Source of the DNA: DASYDU01 sp050248495
GTDB lineage: Bacteria; Planctomycetota; Planctomycetia; Pirellulales; Lacipirellulaceae
Length of the DNA stretch: 64,000 nucleotides
Assembly: GCA_050248495.1 (NCBI GenBank)
Contig: JBFWSG010000011.1
Location: 67,436-131,435, forward strand
Direction of reading: 5' to 3'
The translations under genes and the position numbers were made by a program. Shown in pieces: positions 24,643 to 32,106 of this stretch. Positions within the stretch are counted from its first letter, which is position 1. Each line of letters starts with the position of its first letter. Below the pieces are notes generated by a model. It searched no databases and had not been told where the DNA came from. It was given only the letters and a program-made list of their open reading frames with translations.

Positions 24643-25056
24643 ATGACTCCCACCAAAGCTGTCATCCTTGGTCTGTTTCTCAACGTTTCCGCCGTGCTGG
24701 TGATGGAGCGCGTGAAGAGTTTGTGGCGGGGGGCGCCCGCGGCCTTTGAGATGGAGGCCTGGCTTTGGTACGCGGTGATTGCCGTGGCGATCGTCGGGGC
24801 GCAGTTTTGCATCATCTGGGCGAGCCTCTCGGATGCGCTGCCAATGTTTGCCGTGATCAGCGGGTTCATCGCGGTGGTGCTGACGTTTTCGATGCTTAAT
24901 GGTTGCCGGACGTCCGGGCGGTGGCCGACGTTGCTCGAAGGGCTCGCACTCGCGGCGTTTCTGGCGACGGCGTTTGCGTTTCAGCTGGTCAGCAGCCGGG
25001 CGGAGAAGGCACATCGGGAACGGTTGGGTGGGTCGGTGGAGTCGCGCGAGGGTTAG
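24643..25056 (+). CDS. Small four-helix membrane protein, unknown function
   Basis: 137 residues with four hydrophobic segments (AVILGLFLNVSAVLVM, WYAVIAVAIVGAQFCIIW, LPMFAVISGFIAVVLTF, LEGLALAAFLATAFAFQLV) and a short charged C-terminus. Size and topology resemble small multidrug resistance (SMR) or EamA-half transporters, but the conserved membrane Glu of SMR is not obvious. It stands alone between two gaps. It could be a small transporter subunit or an uncharacterised membrane protein. Confidence 0.55.
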   Translation: MTPTKAVILGLFLNVSAVLVMERVKSLWRGAPAAFEMEAWLWYAVIAVAIVGAQFCIIWASLSDALPMFAVISGFIAVVLTFSMLNGCRTSGRWPTLLEGLALAAFLATAFAFQLVSSRAEKAHRERLGGSVESREG

Positions 25057-25363
25057 GGTTTAGGGCAACGGCCTCGAAGCGGTTAGATTCGTCGTGACCG
25101 CCCGAGATTGGATGGGACGCGAACGGCCGTTCTTTGCCGAATTTGCCGCTCTTTCCAGGCCCAAGTCGAGCAGCCTCGAACTGCCACACCGACGCTTGCG
25201 TAGTGTGTAAAAAGTGTGTCGGGGCGGTCAACGCCGTGCTGGCATGCCGCTTCGGCCGCACTACCCACGGTCGATCCCTTTTCGGCCGTGCTGCTTTCCT
25301 GCAGCGATCGCGGCTACTATCTTTTCTAAGAATCCGTCGAACCGAGAACTGAGGAATCGTGCG
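25057..25363. other. 307-base gap upstream of the moxR-bat operon
   Basis: No coding sequence is supported here. It should contain the promoter of the following moxR-bat genes. An AT-richer patch near 25205-25220 (GTGTGTAAAAAGTGTG) is the only promoter-like stretch, and I cannot define a -35/-10 pair. Confidence 0.3.
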
Positions 25364-26392
25364 ATGTCTTCCGTAACTCCCACCACGAGCGGCGAGCAGC
25401 TCTCGCATGCCGATATCGAACAGCTCGCCACACGCATCAAAGCGCACAGCAAACCATTTCGCCAGTTGATCACCGAGGTCGGCAACACGATCGTCGGGCA
25501 GGAACAATTGATTCACCGGATGCTGGTGGGCCTCTTGGCGAACGGGCACCTGTTGATCGAAGGCGTGCCCGGCCTGGCGAAGACGACCGCCGTCGCCTGT
25601 TTGGCGAAAGCGATTCGCACCGGGTTCCAGCGGCTGCAGTTCACGCCGGACCTGTTGCCGGCTGACCTGATCGGCACGCTGATCTACCGGCCGCAGGATC
25701 AGCAGTTCGTCGTCCAGAAAGGCCCGATCTTTTCGAACTTGATTCTGGCCGACGAAATCAATCGCGCGCCGGCCAAGGTGCAGAGCGCCTTGCTCGAAGC
25801 GATGCAGGAACGGCAAGTGACGATCGGCCACGAGACGTTCAAGCTGGATGAGCCGTTCCTGGTGATGGCCACCCAGAACCCCGTCGAGCAGGAAGGCACC
25901 TATCCGCTCCCCGAAGCGCAGATGGACCGCTTCATGCTCAAGGTCGTGGTCGGCTATCCGAACCGCGACCAGGAGCTCTTGATCCTCGAGCGGATGTCGA
26001 AGACGCGGCAGACGATCGAGACACACGCAGTCACCTCGCCGGACGAAATCCTCGCGGCGCGGGCGCTGGTGGATCAGATCTATGTCGATCGCAAGGTGCA
26101 GGAATACATCGTCGACCTGGTGCTCGCCACGCGGAAGCCGAAGGCCTATGGCCTGGACCTGGACGAGCTGATCCAATACGGCGCATCGCCGCGGGCGACG
26201 ATCTATCTGACGCTGGCCGCCAAGGCGAACGCCTTCCTCCACGGCCGCGGCCATGTGTTGCCGCAGGATGTGAAGGAAATGGCGCTCGACGTGCTGCGGC
26301 ATCGCGTGATCCTCACGTACGAAGCCGAGGCGGAGGAGAAGACATCGGATGACGTGATTCGCACGATTCTGGATGCGATTCGAGTGCCCTAG
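25364..26392 (+). CDS. MoxR-family AAA+ ATPase
   Basis: A 342-residue AAA+ ATPase with Walker A EGVPGLAKTTAV, Walker B ILADEINRAPAKVQSALLEAM, and the MoxR hallmarks QFTPDLLPADLIGT and ATQNPVEQEGTYPLPEAQ. ATG 25364 has GAGG at a suitable distance. MoxR ATPases act as chaperones for partner VWA-domain proteins. The downstream DUF58 protein and two VWA membrane proteins of the same operon are the expected partners. The cluster follows the aerotolerance (bat) pattern described in Bacteroides and spirochaetes; its role here is inferred to be envelope or stress related. Confidence 0.93.
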   Translation: MSSVTPTTSGEQLSHADIEQLATRIKAHSKPFRQLITEVGNTIVGQEQLIHRMLVGLLANGHLLIEGVPGLAKTTAVACLAKAIRTGFQRLQFTPDLLPADLIGTLIYRPQDQQFVVQKGPIFSNLILADEINRAPAKVQSALLEAMQERQVTIGHETFKLDEPFLVMATQNPVEQEGTYPLPEAQMDRFMLKVVVGYPNRDQELLILERMSKTRQTIETHAVTSPDEILAARALVDQIYVDRKVQEYIVDLVLATRKPKAYGLDLDELIQYGASPRATIYLTLAAKANAFLHGRGHVLPQDVKEMALDVLRHRVILTYEAEAEEKTSDDVIRTILDAIRVP

Positions 26393-26521
26393 GCACGCGA
26401 AACGACGGGTGGGGGCAGACATGCTTACGCCGACGTCGGCGAAAGCATGGCACCCGTTGGAGCGTGTTTTGCATTCGTCGATTGATTCCGACATCGATCG
26501 CGTCGCAAGCGACGCGGCTAA

Positions 26522-27415
26522 ATGGATGAAATTGGTCCCATGCTTCCCCGCGAAATCATCAAGAAGATCCGCCGCATCGAGATCCACACGTCGCACATCG
26601 TCGACGAGCTCTTGGCCGGGCAGTGGAACTCGGCGTTCAAGGGCCGCGGTATCGAGTTCGAAGAAGTGCGGCCGTACCAGATCGGCGACGACGTCCGGGC
26701 GATTGACTGGAACGTGACGGCGCGGACCGGTCGGCCGTTCGTGAAGCTATTCCGCGAGGAACGCGAAATGGCCTGCATGCTGCTCGTGGACATGAGCGCG
26801 TCGCAGAGCCTGGGCACGCACTGGCAGACGAAGCGCGAGCTCGTAACCGAGCTGAGCGCGACGCTGGCCTTCTCGGCAATCAAGAGCAACGACAAGGTCG
26901 GGCTCACGCTATTTACGGACGGGATCGAAAAGCATGTGCCGGCCCGCAAAGGCACGCGGCACGTGCTGCGGATCATCCGCGAGCTGTTGTATTGCGAACC
27001 GATGGGGCAGGGCACCAGTCTCCGCAAGGCGCTCGAGCATTTGAATCGCACGGCCTCCCGGCGGACGGTGGTGTTTCTGGTGAGCGATTTCCAGGACGCC
27101 GGGTACGAGCGGGCGCTCAAGGTCGCGCGGCGGAAGCACGACGTGATTCCGCTGGTGGTTGCCGACGAGCGTGAATTCACGATGCCGCCGATCGGGCTCG
27201 TGCGGCTCCGCGACGCCGAGACGGGCAAGATGATCGCACTCGACACGTTCAGCCAGGCGAATCGCCGCGCGTACGAACGCGTGAAACGACAACAGGCCGA
27301 GCAACGGGATGCACTGTTCCGCAAATTGCATCTCGATCCAATTCATATTTATACGGGCGAAGACTTTGTGGAGCCGCTGCGACGGTTCTTCCACCGGCGG
27401 GAACGGCAGCGATGA
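26522..27415 (+). CDS. DUF58-domain protein of the MoxR-Bat cluster
   Basis: A 297-residue cytoplasmic protein. The DUF58 signature GRGIEFEEVRPYQIGDDVRAIDW (given as two parts, GRGIEFEEVRPYQ and IGDDVRAIDWN) lies near residues 40-65. A VWA-like fold follows with a MIDAS-like LLVDMSASQS near 90. No membrane segment is seen. It lies 129 bases after moxR, and its stop overlaps the next start in an ATGA arrangement, so translation is coupled to the following gene. No clear ribosome-binding site identifies the start; ATG 26540 is an in-frame alternative. Confidence 0.88.
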   Translation: MDEIGPMLPREIIKKIRRIEIHTSHIVDELLAGQWNSAFKGRGIEFEEVRPYQIGDDVRAIDWNVTARTGRPFVKLFREEREMACMLLVDMSASQSLGTHWQTKRELVTELSATLAFSAIKSNDKVGLTLFTDGIEKHVPARKGTRHVLRIIRELLYCEPMGQGTSLRKALEHLNRTASRRTVVFLVSDFQDAGYERALKVARRKHDVIPLVVADEREFTMPPIGLVRLRDAETGKMIALDTFSQANRRAYERVKRQQAEQRDALFRKLHLDPIHIYTGEDFVEPLRRFFHRRERQR

Positions 27416-28395
27416 GGCACACCATGGCTTTTCGATACCTATATATAGGGATGCTGCTGGCGGTCCTGCCGGGCCTGGCCGCGGCTGCGCCGCCCCAAAG
27501 CGTCGTTGCCGATGGGCCGGTCAAGGTGAATGCCCGCGTCGATCGCGAAACGGCCCAGGTGGCCGAGCCGATCCGGCTTACGCTCACCGTGGAAGCGCCT
27601 CAAGGCACACGCGTCGAACTGCCGCAGCTTGGCAAGCAGCTGGGCGACTATTCGGCTCGCGGCATCGAGCGGACCGAAGATATTCCCGTAGATGAGAGTG
27701 GCAAACAGCGACAGTGGTCCCTCTCGGCCGTGCTCGACACGGTGAAGACAGGCGCGATCACGATTCCGCCGCTCGAAGTGCACTACGCGACCGACGCCAA
27801 GTCGCCCACGTTCAAATCTCTCGCCACGAAGCCAATCAAGGTCGCCATCCAGAGCGTGCTAGAGAATCGGGCCGACCCGACGAAGTTCCGCGACATCAAG
27901 GAAACCGTTGACGTCGCCCTGCCGGCGAACCACTCGTATGCCTGGTTGGGCTGGACGGCCGCGGGCGTTGGCGGCGCGGTTGCCGTCGCGCTGGCGACTC
28001 TGGCAATCGTGAAGCGAAAGCAAGGGCCGTCGCCCGCCGAATGGGCGCTCACCGCAATCGCCGACCTGCGCCAGCTGCCGATCGCCAGCAGCGCCGACGC
28101 CGAAGCCGCCTACAACGAAATCGTCGACGTGATCCGCGAATACGTCGAGCTGGAATTCAACCTTCCGGTGCTCGCCAAGACGACGCGTGAATTTCTCACC
28201 GAGACGACGAAGCTCGTGAAGCTTGAACCCACGACGCGCGAACGACTGGGCGCGCTGGCCTCGATCGCGGACGAAATCAAGTTCGCACGGCTGGGCGTGG
28301 GCGAGCCGCAAGTTCGCCAGGCGCTCGACCAGGCCGAAGCGTTCATCCACGAGTGCGAAGTCTTTCAACGCGCCGCTCGGAAGGAGGCTGCGTGA
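27412..28395 (+). CDS. Bat-cluster membrane protein (BatD-like N-terminus, DUF4381-like C-terminus)
   Basis: 327 residues: signal peptide (LYIGMLLAVLPGLAAA), a periplasmic beta-rich domain similar to the first part of BatD (ARVDRETAQVAEPIRLTLTVEA), one membrane helix near 180-200 (GWTAAGVGGAVAVALATLAI), and a cytoplasmic helical domain (residues 210-320) with EYVELEFNLPVLAKTTREFL, typical of DUF4381-like proteins. It overlaps the DUF58 gene by four bases and the BatA gene by one base, so it is an obligate operon member. It probably assembles with the VWA proteins in the membrane. Confidence 0.78.
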   Translation: MRHTMAFRYLYIGMLLAVLPGLAAAAPPQSVVADGPVKVNARVDRETAQVAEPIRLTLTVEAPQGTRVELPQLGKQLGDYSARGIERTEDIPVDESGKQRQWSLSAVLDTVKTGAITIPPLEVHYATDAKSPTFKSLATKPIKVAIQSVLENRADPTKFRDIKETVDVALPANHSYAWLGWTAAGVGGAVAVALATLAIVKRKQGPSPAEWALTAIADLRQLPIASSADAEAAYNEIVDVIREYVELEFNLPVLAKTTREFLTETTKLVKLEPTTRERLGALASIADEIKFARLGVGEPQVRQALDQAEAFIHECEVFQRAARKEAA

Positions 28396-29501
28396 TGTTT
28401 TTCAGCCCCTGGTACTTCTTGCTGTTTCTGCTGCTGCCGCTGGTGGCGTGGCGATTGTGGTCGCGGACGCGCGACATCGCCGTGCCGTTCAGCTCGACGC
28501 AGTTCGCGCTCGATTTGAAGCCGACGTGGCGACAACGATTGGCCTGGGTGCCCGCGGCGCTGACGCTTGTGGCGGTCACGCTGCTCGTCATCGCCTTGGC
28601 TCGGCCCCGCGAAGGGCGCGAGCAGACGATTGTGGACGCCGACGGCATCGCCATCGAGATGGTCGTCGACCGTTCGGGCAGCATGCAGGCGATGGATTTT
28701 CAGATCGACGGCAAGCACGTCGATCGGCTGACCGCGATCAAGAATGTGGCCGGACGGTTCGTGGCCGGCGATGAAGCCGCTGCGGCCAACAAGCCCAGCG
28801 AAGACAAGCAAAGCCTCACCGGGCGCGTCAGCGACCTGGTGGGCTTGGTAACATTCGGCGGGTTTGCCGACGCCGTGACGCCGCCGACGCTCGACCACGC
28901 GTTCGTGCTGGCTCAGCTAAACAACCAGGAAATCGTCTCTCGCCGCGACGAAGACGGCACTGCGATTGGCGACGCGATCAGCCTCGCGGTAGAGAAGCTC
29001 AATACGCTGGACAACCATAAGAAGGAAAAAGTCAAAAGCAAGGTGATGATCCTGCTCACCGACGGCGAGAACAACGCCGGCGAAGTGGATCCGATCCAGG
29101 CGGCCGAGCTGGCCAAGAAAATGGGCATCAAGATCTACACGATCGGCGTCGGCACACGCGGCGAGGCGCCGATGCCGGTCCGCAATCCGTTCACCGGTCG
29201 GTTGGATATGCAGTGGGTTCCAGTGAGCATCGATGAAGAGACGCTCACGAAGATCGCCGACACGACGGGCGGCAAGTATTTCCGGGCCACCGACACCGAG
29301 TCGCTGGCGGCGATTTACAAGGAAATCGATCAGCTCGAAAAGACGAGCATCGAGGCGCGGCATTTCGTCGACTACCGCGAGTTGGCGATTCAGGGCTCGC
29401 ACGTCGGTGGCTGGGCGCTGCCGCCGCTGGTGCTCGTGGCGCTGGGGCTGCTCGTGGGGCGGGTGGTATTGAGCAATACGGTGTTTCGGGAGTTTGCGTA
29501 G
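28395..29501 (+). CDS. batA: BatA-like VWA-domain membrane protein
   Basis: 368 residues. Two membrane helices at the start (FFLLFLLLPLVAW-like and WVPAALTLVAVTLLVIALA) and one near the end (WALPPLVLVALGLLVGRVVL) enclose a von Willebrand A domain at about 90-310. The MIDAS motif MVVDRSGSMQAMD (DxSxS) and the later ILLTDGENNAG metal-site segment are intact. A strong ribosome-binding site, AAGGAGG, precedes ATG 28395, whose first base is the last base of the previous stop. This is the BatA position of the aerotolerance-type operon. The partner ATPase is MoxR at the head of the cluster. Confidence 0.9.
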   Translation: MFFSPWYFLLFLLLPLVAWRLWSRTRDIAVPFSSTQFALDLKPTWRQRLAWVPAALTLVAVTLLVIALARPREGREQTIVDADGIAIEMVVDRSGSMQAMDFQIDGKHVDRLTAIKNVAGRFVAGDEAAAANKPSEDKQSLTGRVSDLVGLVTFGGFADAVTPPTLDHAFVLAQLNNQEIVSRRDEDGTAIGDAISLAVEKLNTLDNHKKEKVKSKVMILLTDGENNAGEVDPIQAAELAKKMGIKIYTIGVGTRGEAPMPVRNPFTGRLDMQWVPVSIDEETLTKIADTTGGKYFRATDTESLAAIYKEIDQLEKTSIEARHFVDYRELAIQGSHVGGWALPPLVLVALGLLVGRVVLSNTVFREFA

Positions 29502-29542
29502 TTAGCGGCGGGTGAGGCCCGTCCGCTCAATGGATAAGAATC

Positions 29543-30646
29543 ATGGGTGACTTTCAGATTGGAAATCCAACGCAGGTCCAGTGGCTGTGGCTCGTAGCCG
29601 TCTGCCTGGGGGCGATCGTGTTCGCGGCGGCCGCTCAGCGGCGGGCCCGGACCCGGTTCGCCACGTCGAACTTGATCCGCCGCGTGTTGCCGCCGACGCA
29701 ACGACTCCGGCGATCCGTCGGGGGCGCGCTCGTAACCGCGGCAATGGTGCTGATGGTGCTCGCGCTGGTCGATATTCGCTGGGGCAAAGTCTGGCGCGAC
29801 GTGCCGCAGAAGGGCATCGAGGTCGTGTTCGTGCTGGACGTCTCGCGGTCGATGCTGGCTGACGACGCCGCTCCGAACCGGCTAGAACGGGCCAAGCAGC
29901 AGATCAAGGACACGGTCGACGAAATGGCGGGCGACCGCGTGGGGCTGGTGGTGTTCGCCGGCGACGTGCGGCAGCAGATACCGCTCACGACACATTACGA
30001 CGATTTCAAGCAGCGGCTGGATGAAGTCGGTCCGCACAACGTGCGCCGCGGCGGCTCGGACCTGGCGAGCGCGATCGACGCTGCGTCCCACGCGTTTCTG
30101 ACCAAGAGCAACGCCCACAAGGCGATGGTGATCTTCACCGACGGCACGGAGCAGACGGCGGAACCGCTCGCCGCCGCCCGCAAGGCCCACGAAGAGAGCG
30201 GCGTGCGGATCTTCACCGTCGGCCTGGGCGATATGGACAAGGGATCGCGGATCCCGGTCGAGTCGCAGAACCACGCCGACTATTTGGAGCACGACGGCCA
30301 ATTGGTCTGGTCGAAGCTCAACGGCGAAGTGCTCAAGCAGGTGGCCACGGACACCGATGGGGCGTATGTGCCGGCGGGCACCAAGCAGGTGAACATGGCC
30401 GACGTGTACCACAAATACATCGCGGGCGTCGAACAGACGGAATTTGAAACCGCGAAGATCAATCAGTACGAAGCGCGGTTCCAATGGTTTCTGCTGCCGG
30501 CGCTGATGCTGCTGCTGGCCGAGATCGTGATCACGACCTGGCCCGCGCGGGGCGCCGTGAGCCGGGCCGCCGCATTCTCGCATCAGAAGGCGCCCGCGCA
30601 TCCCGGACACAAGACTTCCAGCCCTCACCAATCCACGGCAGCATAA
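29543..30646 (+). CDS. batB: BatB-like VWA-domain membrane protein
   Basis: 367 residues with the same layout as BatA: N-terminal helices (WLWLVAVCLGAIVFAAAA and GGALVTAAMVLMVLALV), a VWA domain with MIDAS VFVLDVSRSMLADD near 95 and VIFTDGTEQT near 195, and a C-terminal helix (FLLPALMLLLAEIVITTW). A basic cytoplasmic tail ends the protein. It starts 41 bases after BatA. BatA and BatB are thought to form a membrane complex whose assembly needs MoxR. Confidence 0.9.
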   Translation: MGDFQIGNPTQVQWLWLVAVCLGAIVFAAAAQRRARTRFATSNLIRRVLPPTQRLRRSVGGALVTAAMVLMVLALVDIRWGKVWRDVPQKGIEVVFVLDVSRSMLADDAAPNRLERAKQQIKDTVDEMAGDRVGLVVFAGDVRQQIPLTTHYDDFKQRLDEVGPHNVRRGGSDLASAIDAASHAFLTKSNAHKAMVIFTDGTEQTAEPLAAARKAHEESGVRIFTVGLGDMDKGSRIPVESQNHADYLEHDGQLVWSKLNGEVLKQVATDTDGAYVPAGTKQVNMADVYHKYIAGVEQTEFETAKINQYEARFQWFLLPALMLLLAEIVITTWPARGAVSRAAAFSHQKAPAHPGHKTSSPHQSTAA

Positions 30647-30678
30647 TTGGCCACTGGCAATTCATCGGCAGCGATCGT

Positions 30679-32049
30679 ATGAACGCAATTCATAACACCA
30701 TCTGTGCCAGTCTCGTGCTTGCCGGCCTGGCGAGCGGCGGGACGCTATACGCCGCCGACGCCGAGCGCGAGTTCGCGCGGGGCGTGAACGAGGCAAACGC
30801 GAAGCTCCGCGGCGGCGACGTGGACGGTGCGCTCCAGCAGTACACCAACGTCCGCAACTTGCAGCCCGAGAGTGCCGATCTGTCGTACAACATGGCCGTC
30901 GCCCAGTATCGCAAGGGCGACATGGCTGCAGCCGAGCCGTTGTTCCAGGCGGCCGCGATCAGCGAGAACGATTCACTGGCGGCCAAGGCCCGCTACAACC
31001 TGGGCAACTGCAACTACGCCGAAGGGCTCAAGCTGTCGCAGCAGGACCGCCCCGCGGCGATCCTCGAGCTCGAATCGGCCATCGACCACTACCGCAGCTC
31101 GCTCGAGGTCGACACGGACAACGCCGATGCCCGGGCGAACATCGAATTGGCCTCGCAATTGATCGACAAGCTGCGCCAAGAAGAGAAGCAGCAGCAAGAG
31201 CAACAGCAGAATCAACAGAATCAGCAACAAGACCAGCAGCAGAATCAAGAGCAGCAGTCGAACGACCAGCAACAAAACAACCAACAGCAAAACTCGCAAG
31301 ACCAACAACAGCAAGACAAGAAACAGGATCAAAACGAGCAAAACCAGCAGAACGAACAGCAGCAAAACCAAGAACAGCAAAACAAGGACAAGCAAAACCA
31401 AGATCAGCAGAGCAAAGATCAAGAGTCGAAGGACCAGAAGTCGGAGAACGAACAGCAGAAAGACCAGCAACAGCAAGAGCAGAAGAACAAGGATCAGCAG
31501 CAGCAAGACTCCCAATCGCAATCGCCACAGGACAAGCAGCAGGAGCAGCAACAAAACAAATCCGAGCAGCAACAGAAGCAAGATCAGCAAAACAAAGACC
31601 AATCCCAACAGGATCAGGCGTCGAAATCAGACGAGCACAAGCAGGACCAACAGAAGCAAGACGAACAGAAACAAGACTCCGCTGAGCAGAACCAGCAGGA
31701 GTCGGCGCAGCAGGAACATTCGCAAAGCGACCAGAAACAGCAGCCGCAGAGCCGCTCCCAGCGCCCCCAACCGCAGCAGCAAAAGGGCGAGCCTGAACCC
31801 GAGGAATCGAAGGAACAAAAAGGCCAGCAGCCGCCGCAGGGCGAGCTGAAATCAGCCACCGAGGAAGAGGCACAGGACGGCAAGGACAAAAAACCGATCG
31901 CGGCCTTCGATCCGTCGAAGGACGGCGAGATGACACAGGAAGAAGCGGAAAAGATGCTGCAGGCGATCCGCGACCGCGAGATGTTGCGGCGGTATCACCA
32001 GCGTCAACAGGAAACGCAGCGCTACATCCCGGTAGATCGGGATTGGTGA
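30679..32049 (+). CDS. BatC-like TPR protein with very long glutamine-rich tract
   Basis: 456 residues. A signal peptide (ICASLVLAGLASGGTLYA) and two to three TPR motifs (residues 30-160; DLSYNMAVAQYRKGDMAAAE, ARYNLGNCNYAEG) fit BatC. From about residue 167 to 385 the sequence is almost only Q, N, K, D, E and S in a heptad-like pattern, much longer than in typical BatC proteins. The C-terminus (AAFDPSKDGEMTQEEAEKML, QRYIPVDRDW) is the conserved BatC end. The start at ATG 30679 gives the signal peptide. The CAG/CAA-rich DNA tract (31180-31830) could vary in length by slippage. Confidence 0.85.
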   Translation: MNAIHNTICASLVLAGLASGGTLYAADAEREFARGVNEANAKLRGGDVDGALQQYTNVRNLQPESADLSYNMAVAQYRKGDMAAAEPLFQAAAISENDSLAAKARYNLGNCNYAEGLKLSQQDRPAAILELESAIDHYRSSLEVDTDNADARANIELASQLIDKLRQEEKQQQEQQQNQQNQQQDQQQNQEQQSNDQQQNNQQQNSQDQQQQDKKQDQNEQNQQNEQQQNQEQQNKDKQNQDQQSKDQESKDQKSENEQQKDQQQQEQKNKDQQQQDSQSQSPQDKQQEQQQNKSEQQQKQDQQNKDQSQQDQASKSDEHKQDQQKQDEQKQDSAEQNQQESAQQEHSQSDQKQQPQSRSQRPQPQQQKGEPEPEESKEQKGQQPPQGELKSATEEEAQDGKDKKPIAAFDPSKDGEMTQEEAEKMLQAIRDREMLRRYHQRQQETQRYIPVDRDW

Positions 32050-32106
32050 GGCTGGAAGACTGTTAGTTGTTAGTTGTCAGTAGTTAGTCGTGCAATTGAA
32101 ATCAAC

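Noticed and set aside
31180..31830. CAG/CAA-rich DNA as a CRISPR-like or satellite array
   Set aside because: There is no constant repeat-spacer structure; it is the coding sequence of the glutamine-rich BatC-like tract.
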